Counted from the first letter of the stretch, positions 1 to 6,449 are shown. The stretch: 10,134 nucleotides of DNA from Lachnospiraceae bacterium (GCA_003979345.1 RYVZ01000018.1:59091-69224); one strand, 5' to 3'. The notes: generated by a model from the letters alone, not told the origin. Program-made: numbers and translations.

Positions 1-170
1 TATGGCATATTCTGCCCGTATGCACCGTTCACCCCGTATGCCGCAGCCTGCCCGTATGCCTCATTCATTCCATATGGCGCGTTCTGTCCGTACGGCAAAT
101 TTTGCCCGTATGCCGCATTCATCCCGTATGGCGCAGTCTGTCCGTATGGCATATTGGTGCCCGTCCCGTA
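1..170. repeat. 18-base tandem repeat encoding YGQ/YGM units
   Basis: At least eight imperfect 18-base units, with a core like CGTATGCCGCAGCCTGCC on the plus strand, run to the left edge and probably beyond it. They lie inside the repeat gene, so any gain or loss of a unit keeps the frame. Units differ mostly at the third to sixth residues after the Tyr-Gly pair. Confidence 0.75.
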
Positions 171-215
171 CGATGGCTCTCCATTCATCGGAAAATGCTG
201 TGAGTTCATGATCAT
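1..215 (-). CDS. YGQ/YGM-repeat low-complexity protein, N-terminal fragment
   Basis: This gene is cut by the left edge, and only its first 71 codons are visible. It begins MIMNSQHFPMNGEPSYG and then enters a six-residue repeat with the pattern [P/A]-Y-G-[Q/M/V]-[N/T/A]-x. Examples are PYGQTA, PYGMNA, AYGQNL, PYGQNA, PYGMNE, AYGQAA, AYGVNG and AYGQNM, and the DNA shows a matching 18-base period. The start is supported by AGGGAG at 222-227, six bases before the ATG, and by a -10 box further upstream. There is no signal peptide or membrane segment in the visible part. Such Tyr/Gly/Gln-rich, probably disordered N-termini occur in Firmicutes ahead of small membrane or zinc-ribbon domains, but that domain would lie outside the window. 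The function is therefore unknown. The reading frame is well supported; the product class is not. Confidence 0.72.
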   Translation of the reverse strand, partial: MIMNSQHFPMNGEPSYGTGTNMPYGQTAPYGMNAAYGQNLPYGQNAPYGMNEAYGQAAAYGVNGAYGQNMP

Positions 216-265
216 CACGCGCTCCCTTCTTGTTCTTTTCACTCTTTCTTATCAAAAACAAGTTT

Positions 266-271
266 ATTATA
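266..271 (-). promoter_or_regulatory. -10 box of the YGQ-repeat gene
   Basis: The minus strand reads TATAAT exactly, 50 bases before the ATG at 215. This would give a 5' leader of about 45 bases. No good -35 hexamer is found at 17 bases (GCGCGA), so the promoter is inferred from the -10 box and its position alone. Confidence 0.4.
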
Positions 272-282
272 AAACACCACTC

Positions 283-331
283 GCAAACTCGCGCTTTCAG
301 CGTTTCATGCCCGATTTCATCGGGCGTTTGC
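283..331 (-). other. Possible three-way-junction RNA structure
   Basis: A six-base closing stem (GCAAAC at 283-288 with GTTTGC at 326-331) encloses two hairpins: CGCT/AGCG at 292-302 and GCCCGAT/ATCGGGC at 309-325. On the minus strand, the transcribed one here, both loops read GAA. The piece lies between the nif3-like gene and the -10 box of the repeat gene. It could be part of a 3' end structure or of an interspersed repeat. The pairing is seen directly; its biological meaning is inference. Confidence 0.3.
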
Positions 332-340
332 TCGTTAATG

Positions 341-389
341 GCGCAAGAAAAACAAATGCCGCTTCGCGTCGCTTGTTTTTCTTTTGCGC
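341..389 (-). terminator. Long A/T-flanked hairpin downstream of the nif3-like gene
   Basis: The arms are GCGCAAGAAAAACAA (341-355) and TTGTTTTTCTTTTGCGC (373-389), complementary over about 15 bp with a two-base bulge. On the minus strand it starts four bases after the nif3 stop codon, and its 3' arm carries the T-run TTGTTTTTCTT, as in a bidirectional terminator. The central loop contains GCGAAGC, known as an unusually stable mini-hairpin. It could end the dgt-to-nif3 transcript, but the T-run lies inside the arm rather than after it, so terminator strength is uncertain. Confidence 0.5.
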
Positions 390-392
390 TCA

Positions 393-1175
393 TTATATCA
401 TCCGAAACGGCGCTTCCTGCTCTGCCTGCAAAAATACAAGCTCAGGAAGCTCCCTGAAAAAATAATCCCTCATATATGTAACAAACAATTTTTCTAATCC
501 GTAATGTCCCGCATCAATGACAGACAATCCCTGCTCCACTGCATCAATTCCGTCATGGTGGGAAATATCCCCCGTGAGGTATACATCCGCTCCCACACGC
601 AGCGCATCGGAAATTTCGTCCCCTCCGGAACCGGGAAGTACTGCCATCGTCTCAACCCTCTGCTCCATATCACCATAAACTGCTGCCTGCGGCAGCGCGA
701 ATGTCGTTTTAACATATTCCGCACATTCCGCTAGTGTCATAGCTGCCGGGAGTTTTCCATATCTGCCGATTCCTTCTGTGGATGCTTCATCCTCACAGGT
801 CACTTTCAAAACCCCCCGATTTTTGAGTCCCAGTTCATCCGCCGCGGCATCCGCCATTCCCATAACGTCAAAATTCGTATGCATGGCATAATAACAGATA
901 TCGCCCTGAATGAGACGCAGAATGCGTTTCCCGATAAAATCATCATCACAAACCCGCTTTTGTGCATGAAATAACAATGGATGATGTGTCAAAAGAAAAT
1001 CTGCCCGTGCACGGTGTGCCTGTTCGATCACGTCTCCCGTAGCATCTACTGCTGCCATGACTCTTTTGATTTCTTTATCCCGTCTACCCGCCAGCAGTCC
1101 CACATTATCCCACTCCTCCGCATAACGCGGAGGCGCTAATTCTTCCAGTCTCGCGATCAGCTCACTGCATCTCAT
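393..1175 (-). CDS. Nif3-like dinuclear metal center protein (DUF34/NIF3)
   Basis: This is a 260-residue member of the NIF3/DUF34 family (E. coli YbgI, annotated in places as GTP cyclohydrolase 1 type 2 homolog). It has the short form, without the extra domain inserted in B. subtilis YqfO. The family binds two metal ions and forms toroidal hexamers; its reaction is not firmly established. Visible metal-site motifs are LLTHHPLLF (His64, His65), HTNFD (Asp103) and DAGHYGLEK (His224, Glu228), the last shortly after TGDISHHD. The usual family start MxCSE fixes the start at 1175, where AGGGGG lies seven bases upstream; the open frame runs eight codons further to 1199 without a ribosome site. Its place after trmK matches the dnaG-rpoD-trmK-nif3 order of many Firmicutes, so it is probably the last gene of that operon. 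The stop is TAA. Confidence 0.93.
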   Translation of the reverse strand: MRCSELIARLEELAPPRYAEEWDNVGLLAGRRDKEIKRVMAAVDATGDVIEQAHRARADFLLTHHPLLFHAQKRVCDDDFIGKRILRLIQGDICYYAMHTNFDVMGMADAAADELGLKNRGVLKVTCEDEASTEGIGRYGKLPAAMTLAECAEYVKTTFALPQAAVYGDMEQRVETMAVLPGSGGDEISDALRVGADVYLTGDISHHDGIDAVEQGLSVIDAGHYGLEKLFVTYMRDYFFRELPELVFLQAEQEAPFRMI

Positions 1176-1182
1176 CCGGTAT

Positions 1183-1188
1183 CCCCCT
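1183..1188 (-). promoter_or_regulatory. Ribosome binding site that decides the nif3 start
   Basis: AGGGGG on the minus strand lies seven bases before the ATG at 1175. It favours this start over the in-frame ATG at 1199. Confidence 0.75.
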
Positions 1189-1252
1189 GTATGAACCATT
1201 CATAACCGTCCGTATTTCCGTTCAAAATTCATCCTACAATCCTTACATTTGT

Positions 1253-1398
1253 CTGTCCTGATTGTCCTTATTCCGCTTTTATTCTGCGTATTCACCTGTC
1301 CGGCTTCTCCTCATTCCGCTTATCCTGCGTATTCACCTGTCCGGCTTCTCCTCATTCCGCTTTATCCTGCGTATTCATCTGTCCGGCTTGTCCTCATT
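1253..1398 (-). repeat. Minisatellite of three 41-43 base units, each an 11-codon minicistron
   Basis: Three units occupy 1357-1398, 1316-1356 and 1273-1315 (42, 41 and 43 bases), with a decayed fourth at about 1253-1272. On the minus strand each complete unit reads as ATG, ten further codons and TAA: MRTSRTDEYAG, MRRSRTGEYAG and MRRSRTGEYAE. The ORFs lie at 1362-1397, 1320-1355 and 1279-1314. All length differences fall in the A-run after TAA. The last sense codons contain AGGA, about eight bases before the next ATG. The first ATG overlaps the trmK stop as ATGA. Whether these peptides are made is unknown; the array may simply be an intergenic satellite. Confidence 0.85.
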
Positions 1399-2155
1399 CC
1401 GTTCTATTCTGCTCCATCTGCCGCTCTGCAAACGCAATATCAGAAAGCCGTTGTGCCAGTTCTTCCCTGCGCGCAAGACTCTTCTTTGAATCCTGCGCGG
1501 ACAAACTTTGCAGGATTTCCTCACAGACAGCTTTTTCTTTTTGCAGAAACTGTTGTAACACAGGGTGTGCCCCGGCGATCAGGCACGGTCCGTAACGGTC
1601 TTCCACACGCTGCATCTGTACCGCCTGTCCCACATGACAGAACGCCTTGGCATCTGCCCCATCACCAATCGGATTCACTCTCATCATCGGATAAAACTTG
1701 CCATCTTCCAAAACCATATCTTCCGCAATAATGCGAAATCCGTTTTCCCTCAGATAGCGTCTTACAATATGTAGCTCGGACTGCGGTTGTAGCACAAGTT
1801 CATCCAATGTTTGTGAAAACATACGGCGGCGTCCGATTATTCCGCATATGGTTTTTCCTCCCATACCCGCGCAGATCACCCCCTGCACTTCGCCCTGACA
1901 AAGTGCCTCCATACCATCACTGATCCTCGTCTCGATCGCTTTGGATAGCCCGTGTGCATCTACATTTTCTTTTGCCCGCTCAAGCGGTCCCTGATTGATA
2001 TCTACGGCAATGACATGCTCTGCTTTTCCGGACCGGATCAGTTCGATCGCCATATATCCATGATCACAGCCGATATCCGCAATGGCTTTATGATTCGTAA
2101 CAAGCATCAGAACATGCTTCATGCGGTCAGAAAGCGCCATCTTCTGCGCGCTCAA
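1394..2155 (-). CDS. trmK: tRNA (adenine(22)-N1)-methyltransferase TrmK
   Basis: This cytoplasmic enzyme transfers a methyl group from S-adenosylmethionine to N1 of A22 in tRNAs. The 253-residue product has a Rossmann-type methyltransferase domain. It shows motif I ADIGCDHGY (residues 26-34), the acidic end of the second strand in AVDIN (Asp52), SDGME (79-83), the TrmK signature AGMGG (96-100) and LVLQPQ (120-125). A charged helical C-terminal part (about 170-253) is typical of the family. The start taken is TTG, whose TTGA overlaps the TGA of rpoD, with AAGGA nine bases upstream (2165-2169). The ATG at 2140 (MALSDRM) is a real alternative, since family members usually begin close to that point. 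Overlap with rpoD implies translational coupling in the same operon. Confidence 0.92.
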   Translation of the reverse strand: MSAQKMALSDRMKHVLMLVTNHKAIADIGCDHGYMAIELIRSGKAEHVIAVDINQGPLERAKENVDAHGLSKAIETRISDGMEALCQGEVQGVICAGMGGKTICGIIGRRRMFSQTLDELVLQPQSELHIVRRYLRENGFRIIAEDMVLEDGKFYPMMRVNPIGDGADAKAFCHVGQAVQMQRVEDRYGPCLIAGAHPVLQQFLQKEKAVCEEILQSLSAQDSKKSLARREELAQRLSDIAFAERQMEQNRTE

Positions 2156-3384
2156 TCTAAATAATCCTTCAGCTTACGGCTTCTGCTCGGATGACGCAGC
2201 TTGCGGAGTGCTTTTGCCTCGATCTGCCTAATCCTCTCTCTCGTCACGTTAAACTCTTTTCCGACCTCCTCCAGCGTCCGCGCCCTGCCGTCATCCAAGC
2301 CAAAACGCAGCTTTAAGACTTTCTGCTCACGCTCCGTCAGGGTTCCAAGCACCTCCCCAAGCTGCTCTTTTAACAGGGAAAATGCCGCCGCATCCGCCGG
2401 AACCGGCACGTTATCGTCCTGAATAAAATCGCCCAAGTGAGAATCTTCCTCTTCACCGATCGGCGTTTCCATGGAAACCGGTTCCTGCGAAATTTTCAAA
2501 ATCTCGCGAACGCGGTCCTCCGGCATGTTCAGCTCTTTGGCAATTTCCTCCGGGGTCGGTTCACGTCCGAGTTCCTGTAGCAGCTGCCTGCTGACACGGA
2601 TCAGCTTATTGATCGTCTCCACCATATGGACCGGTATACGGATCGTACGCGCCTGATCGGCAATCGCCCGTGTGATCGCCTGACGAATCCACCATGTCGC
2701 ATAAGTAGAAAACTTATAGCCCTTGCGGTAATCAAATTTCTCGACCGCTTTGATCAGCCCTAAATTTCCTTCCTGAATCAGATCCAAAAACAGCATGCCG
2801 CGCCCAACATAGCGTTTTGCAATGCTGACAACCAGACGGAGATTCGCCTCAGCCAATTTCTTTTTCGCATCTTCCCCAATGTCGATCGCTTCCAGCTGCC
2901 CGGCAATCCGGCTCTCCAGATCTTCTTTTTCAGCAGCATCCTCGCATTCGGCAAGTTCTTCTTTTAACACTGCGACGATCTCAGCCGCACGCATGCCATC
3001 CTCCATCTTTTGTGCGAGCGCGATCTCGTCATCCGCACTTAAAAGGGGTACTTTACCGATCTCCTTTAAGTACATCCTGACCGGGTCCTCAATGCTCATA
3101 CCGTCCGGTACGCTCAGATCAATGCTCTCCAGATCGACTTCTTCCTCCTCCGTGAGACTGATCTCCTCTTCGTCGATCACATCGTCTTCCTCGGTAATGC
3201 GAAGGATATCCACGCCGTTTAAGTCCAGTTTTTCAAATACCTTATCGAGCTGTTCCTCTTCCAATGCCATATCGGAGAAAAAATTAAGAACCTCCTGATA
3301 TTCCAAGACATTTTTCTTTTTCTTTGCAAGGCTTAACAGATTTTTCATCTTCTCGTCAAACTTTGCCTGTAAAGCTTCATCCAT
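2152..3384 (-). CDS. rpoD: Primary RNA polymerase sigma factor RpoD/SigA
   Basis: This is the housekeeping sigma-70 factor that directs RNA polymerase to -35/-10 promoters. Region 1.2 is at about 98-120 (DPVRMYLKEIGKVPLLS). Region 2 is at 178-248, with NLRLVVSIAKRYVGRG, the core-binding DLIQEGNLGL and the -10 reader YKFSTYATWWIRQAITRAI. Region 3 is at about 257-335, and region 4 at 345-405 with the -35 helix-turn-helix LEEVGKEFNVTRERIRQIEAK. Before region 1.2 there is a short Lys/Glu-rich N-terminus with a strongly acidic stretch at 65-89. The 410 residues exceed the 371 of B. subtilis SigA, mainly through about 40 charged residues at roughly 131-170 between regions 1.2 and 2.1. The gene follows dnaG, from which it is separated by a hairpin repeat array, and its stop overlaps the trmK start. 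Confidence 0.98.
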   Translation of the reverse strand: MDEALQAKFDEKMKNLLSLAKKKKNVLEYQEVLNFFSDMALEEEQLDKVFEKLDLNGVDILRITEEDDVIDEEEISLTEEEEVDLESIDLSVPDGMSIEDPVRMYLKEIGKVPLLSADDEIALAQKMEDGMRAAEIVAVLKEELAECEDAAEKEDLESRIAGQLEAIDIGEDAKKKLAEANLRLVVSIAKRYVGRGMLFLDLIQEGNLGLIKAVEKFDYRKGYKFSTYATWWIRQAITRAIADQARTIRIPVHMVETINKLIRVSRQLLQELGREPTPEEIAKELNMPEDRVREILKISQEPVSMETPIGEEEDSHLGDFIQDDNVPVPADAAAFSLLKEQLGEVLGTLTEREQKVLKLRFGLDDGRARTLEEVGKEFNVTRERIRQIEAKALRKLRHPSRSRKLKDYLD

Positions 3385-3410
3385 TCGAATGTCCGTCCTT
3401 TCATGGTCTT

Positions 3411-3464
3411 CAAAAGAAATGCCTTTGGCATTTCTTTATAAAGAACGCTTCGCGTTCTTTTCTA
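3411..3464 (-). repeat. Double-hairpin repeat element, copy A (next to rpoD)
   Basis: Two perfect palindromes lie two bases apart. The first, AAAGAAATGCC/GGCATTTCTTT with a three-base loop, is at 3413-3437; the second, AAAGAACGC/GCGTTCTTT, is at 3440-3460. On the minus strand the loops are AAA and GAA. It lies upstream of the rpoD start, outside the coding region. The 54 bases match copy B except for two loop bases. Confidence 0.9.
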
Positions 3465-3513
3465 ACTCCTTGAAGAATCTCTTTTCGGATTCCAAAAGAA
3501 ATGCCTTTGGCAT
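3436..3513 (-). CDS. Possible 25-codon ORF spanning the two hairpin copies
   Basis: An ATG inside copy B opens a 25-codon frame that begins MPKAFLL, continues with EKRFFKELEKN and ends at a TAA inside copy A. The peptide is rich in Lys and Glu and would form an amphipathic helix. There is no clear ribosome site before the ATG, which sits in a stable hairpin stem. It is more likely a by-product of the repeat than a gene. It is listed because the linker between the copies is open and helix-like in composition. Confidence 0.15.
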   Translation of the reverse strand: MPKAFLLESEKRFFKELEKNAKRSL

Positions 3514-3546
3514 TTCTTTATAAAGAACGCAACGCGTTCTTTTCTA
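3493..3546 (-). repeat. Double-hairpin repeat element, copy B (overlapping the dnaG stop)
   Basis: This direct repeat of copy A lies 82 bases away, with palindromes at 3495-3519 (11-bp stem) and 3522-3542 (9-bp stem). It differs from copy A only in two loop bases (AA for TT at 3531-3532). The dnaG stop codon TAG (3544-3546) is the edge of the repeat, and copy A carries the same TAG triplet at its edge. The linker between the copies can form a further weak hairpin, GAATC/GATTC. Confidence 0.9.
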
Positions 3547-5331
3547 TTCTGAGCCCGGTTTTAAGGAAATATGCACTTTCCGCAGTTCTTCCAGTGCACG
3601 CTTCCTCTCAAGCGCCTCCGCGAGCGCAACGGGATCGACGCCGATTCTCTCGTTATAATACTCATAGCCTGCCTGCTTAACCTTATAAATAATATCCTGC
3701 AAGGCGCGCTCACGCCCGGCATTATCGGAGAGCTCATTCAATTTCGTACTAAACATTGCAGCGACCTCACGCTGCTCCTCTTCTTCCGTGAACATACTGA
3801 TGATCGCCGCAGGATTCGGAGATCCCCTGTCCATATCCGCAAAAAGACGTTCCGCCGTCTTTTGGTAGAGCTCCACGGTAAAATCCTGCGGGGTAACGTA
3901 TCTGCGCACGATCGGATATACCTCCGGCTCGTCCACAAGCCATGTTAAAAGCAGCTTCTGGCTTGTCCTGCCCGCATCCTCCTGCGCCTTTTTATGATCT
4001 GCCGTCGGCTTCGGTCTTGCTGCCGCCTCCTGTATTCCGCCCATGCGCGCGGCATAGGACACCACCATTTTTCGCAGCTGCTCCGGCTGGATCATAAATT
4101 CTCTTGCTACTGCCGTCAAGTAATTTTCCCGCTCCAGTTCTTCCGGAAAACCGCATAGTTTTTCGGCGATCGCACGGTAAAATTCCGTCTGGGACGCCGG
4201 ATCATCCATGCGGTAATTTTTCTGAAGGACACGGATTTCAAAAAAGAAACTGTTCTCCGCCTCCTCGATCCGTTTCTGAAACGCCTCCGCACCAAGATTT
4301 TTGATAAATTCATCCGGATCTTTATATGGATCTAAGTGAATGACTCTTGCGGTCAATCCCGCTTCCTTCAAAATCGGAATCGCCCGCAGCGCCGCTTTGA
4401 TGCCCGCCTCATCACTGTCATAGGTAAGCAGCACTTCTTTTGCATAGCGCTTTAAGAGACTTGCCTGTCCCGACGTAAATGCCGTGCCGAGCGAAGCGAC
4501 CGCCTCGGTAAATCCTGCCTGATGCATGGCAATCACATCCATATATCCTTCACACAGGATCATATGATTTTTCCGCGAGGTCCTCGCATGATTGAGTCCG
4601 TACAGATTGCGGCTTTTATCAAACACGACCGTCTCCGGTGAATTTAAGTATTTGGGTTTGCCGTCCCCCATCACGCGTCCGCCGAATCCGATCACCCGGT
4701 GATTAATATCCTGAATCGGGAACATGACACGATTCCAGAATTTATCATATAAACCGTTTTTTTCATCATAGTTGACAAGCCCCGCATCACGCATCAGCTC
4801 ATCCGAATAGCCCTGTTTTCTAAGATACTTCAGAAGTTCGTCGCTATATTTACTTGAGCATCCGAGTCCGAAACGGTTGATCGTCTCATCGCTCAAAGCT
4901 CTGTTTTTTAGATACTCCATGCCGAATGTCCCCTGTGGAGAACGCAGCATAAAATAGTAAAATTTTGCCGCCGCCTTGTTAAGCTCCAAAATGCGCGCGC
5001 GCCTGTTCTCCTTTTTCCGCGCTTCCTCGTCATACGACACTTCGGGAAGCGTCACGCCCGCCCGCCCGGCAAGAAATCCGACCGCCTCCGGAAATGTGTA
5101 ATTCTCATACTGCATCACGAACGTATATACATTTCCGCCTGCTCCGCAGCCAAAGCAGTGAAACATCTGCTTATTTTGAGAAACAGAAAACGACGGCGAT
5201 TTTTCATTATGAAAAGGACATAATCCGAAATAATTATTGCCCTGTTTTTTTAATCTGACATAACCGGAAATGACATCCACAATGTCATTTTTTTCCCGAA
5301 CTTCTTCCACGAGCTCATCGGGATAATACAT
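3544..5331 (-). CDS. dnaG: DNA primase DnaG
   Basis: This enzyme makes RNA primers for chromosomal replication forks, working with the replicative helicase. The 595-residue product has the usual bacterial layout. An N-terminal CHC2 zinc-binding domain holds Cys38, His41, Cys59 and Cys62 (LCPFHNEKSPSFSVS to HCFGCG). The polymerase core follows, with RVMFPIQD and GFGGR at about 201-219. The TOPRIM domain (about 255-335) has the metal-binding acids Glu261 (CEGYMD), Asp305 and Asp307 (YDSDEAG). The C-terminal part from about 440 should bind helicase and is poorly conserved, as expected. The start ATG has AAGGAAGG upstream and matches the family start MYYPDE. It lies between dgt (113 bases upstream) and rpoD, a classic macromolecular-synthesis arrangement, and its stop codon touches a hairpin repeat. 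Confidence 0.98.
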   Translation of the reverse strand: MYYPDELVEEVREKNDIVDVISGYVRLKKQGNNYFGLCPFHNEKSPSFSVSQNKQMFHCFGCGAGGNVYTFVMQYENYTFPEAVGFLAGRAGVTLPEVSYDEEARKKENRRARILELNKAAAKFYYFMLRSPQGTFGMEYLKNRALSDETINRFGLGCSSKYSDELLKYLRKQGYSDELMRDAGLVNYDEKNGLYDKFWNRVMFPIQDINHRVIGFGGRVMGDGKPKYLNSPETVVFDKSRNLYGLNHARTSRKNHMILCEGYMDVIAMHQAGFTEAVASLGTAFTSGQASLLKRYAKEVLLTYDSDEAGIKAALRAIPILKEAGLTARVIHLDPYKDPDEFIKNLGAEAFQKRIEEAENSFFFEIRVLQKNYRMDDPASQTEFYRAIAEKLCGFPEELERENYLTAVAREFMIQPEQLRKMVVSYAARMGGIQEAAARPKPTADHKKAQEDAGRTSQKLLLTWLVDEPEVYPIVRRYVTPQDFTVELYQKTAERLFADMDRGSPNPAAIISMFTEEEEQREVAAMFSTKLNELSDNAGRERALQDIIYKVKQAGYEYYNERIGVDPVALAEALERKRALEELRKVHISLKPGSE

Positions 5332-5388
5332 GCGCCGCCTTCCTTTCCGTTCTGCTCCGAGATTTCACCTTATGTAAACCAAAATGAC

Positions 5389-5412
5389 GCAATCCAAAAC
5401 TTCACGGACTGC
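5389..5412 (-). other. Weak hairpin between dgt and dnaG
   Basis: GCAATCC and GGACTGC form seven pairs, one of them G-T, around a ten-base loop. On the minus strand it is followed by GTCATTTTGGTTT, which is not a clean T-run. It could be a partial terminator after dgt. I see no convincing promoter in this spacer. Confidence 0.22.
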
Positions 5413-5444
5413 ATTTGTCCGATCCAAATTTATGAAAACCCATT

Positions 5445-6449
5445 CTAATAATGCCACGATTTTGGGATGAACAGTTCTTCATACTGCGCAAGAACAAAAC
5501 GATCCGTCATGGAGCTGATATGGTCGCACACGATCCGCTCCCGGTACTCGCCCTCATCTAACTGTCTTAATAAAAACTGCGGCAGAAGGTCAATATGGTT
5601 AAGGTAGTAAGTATAGAGCGTCTCAATGATTCCCTCCGCCTTTCCTTCCTCACCCTTCGCCCTCGGATTCTGGTATACATGCACGAACATAAACTGGCGC
5701 AGCTTTTTCATCGCGTCATCCACCTCGGGCGACATGCAGATATCATTCCGGGCCATACTGTTCGTCACCAAATCATGAATAAAGCAGTCAAGCCGCTCCC
5801 CGCAGGTACTCCCGAGCACGTCTTTGATCTGTGCCGGCACATCGTCCTCCGTAAGGATCTGTCCCCTTATCGCATCATCCATATCGTGATGGATATACGC
5901 GATCTTATCAGACAGTCTGACAATCTTTCCCTCCAGTGTCTGCGGTTTTCCGTCAGTCTGATGATTGAGGATGCCGTCGCGCACCTCATAAGTCAGATTT
6001 AATCCCTGCCCGTCTTTTTCCAGACAGTCCACCGTGCGCAGACTCTGCTCATTATGCCGAAAGCCAAGCGGACAAATACTGTTCAACGCACGCTCCCCTG
6101 CATGTCCAAACGGCGTATGTCCTAAATCATGTCCAAGTGCGATCGCCTCCGCCAAATCTTCGTTTAAGTGCAGCGCTTTCGCAATCGTACGCGCATTTTG
6201 GGACACCTCCAGCGTGTGCGTCATTCTCGTCCGGTAATGATCTCCGTCCGGTGTGAGAAACACCTGTGTTTTATCCTTTAAGCGCCGGAACGACTTGCAG
6301 TGCAGGATCCGGTCCCTGTCCCTCTGAAAAACGGGACGGATGTCACACTGTTCCTCCTCTTTGCGCCTGCCTCGGGAATTTACGCTCAGCGCCGCATAAG
6401 GGCTCAATATTTCTTTTTCGTTTGCTTCCAGGCTTTCTCTGATCGTCAA
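5445..6449 (-). CDS. dgt: Deoxyguanosinetriphosphate triphosphohydrolase-like protein (HD domain)
   Basis: This HD-superfamily dNTP triphosphohydrolase splits dNTPs, typically dGTP, to the nucleoside and tripolyphosphate and so adjusts the dNTP pool. In the 334-residue product the metal ligands are visible: His78 in RTRMTHTLEVSQ, His107-Asp108 in LGHDLGHTPFGHAGE, and Asp181 in RLSDKIAYIHHD. FRRLKDKTQVF (55-65) is the conserved segment ahead of them. The family start MTIRE coincides with a TTG codon at 6449, and an in-frame stop lies three codons upstream, so no earlier start exists. AGAAGGAG lies 13 bases before TTG, which is unusually far. The gene stands just ahead of dnaG-rpoD, a common clostridial order that ties nucleotide pool control to replication. 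The preceding terminator suggests that transcription starts anew in front of it. Confidence 0.94.
   Translation of the reverse strand: MTIRESLEANEKEILSPYAALSVNSRGRRKEEEQCDIRPVFQRDRDRILHCKSFRRLKDKTQVFLTPDGDHYRTRMTHTLEVSQNARTIAKALHLNEDLAEAIALGHDLGHTPFGHAGERALNSICPLGFRHNEQSLRTVDCLEKDGQGLNLTYEVRDGILNHQTDGKPQTLEGKIVRLSDKIAYIHHDMDDAIRGQILTEDDVPAQIKDVLGSTCGERLDCFIHDLVTNSMARNDICMSPEVDDAMKKLRQFMFVHVYQNPRAKGEEGKAEGIIETLYTYYLNHIDLLPQFLLRQLDEGEYRERIVCDHISSMTDRFVLAQYEELFIPKSWHY

Noticed and set aside
61..393. A 110-codon minus-strand frame with several cysteines (SGICFSCAINEQ).
   Set aside because: Its first half coincides with palindromic intergenic DNA and its second half runs out of frame across the better-supported YGQ-repeat gene. 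It has no ribosome site and starts one base after the nif3 stop codon.
1190..1204. Inverted repeat TATGAA-CCA-TTCATA just before the nif3 ribosome site.
   Set aside because: It is short and AT-rich, with no sign of an operator; it could occur by chance.
1249..1731. A 160-codon plus-strand frame rich in Ser, Pro and Leu.
   Set aside because: It is antisense to trmK and the minisatellite, and its composition follows from the repeats.
2822..3298. A 158-codon Ser-rich plus-strand frame.
   Set aside because: It is the antisense shadow of the acidic rpoD coding sequence.
3411..3546. CRISPR array, because of repeated palindromic units.
   Set aside because: There are only two units, each with internal palindromes, a single spacer and no cas genes.
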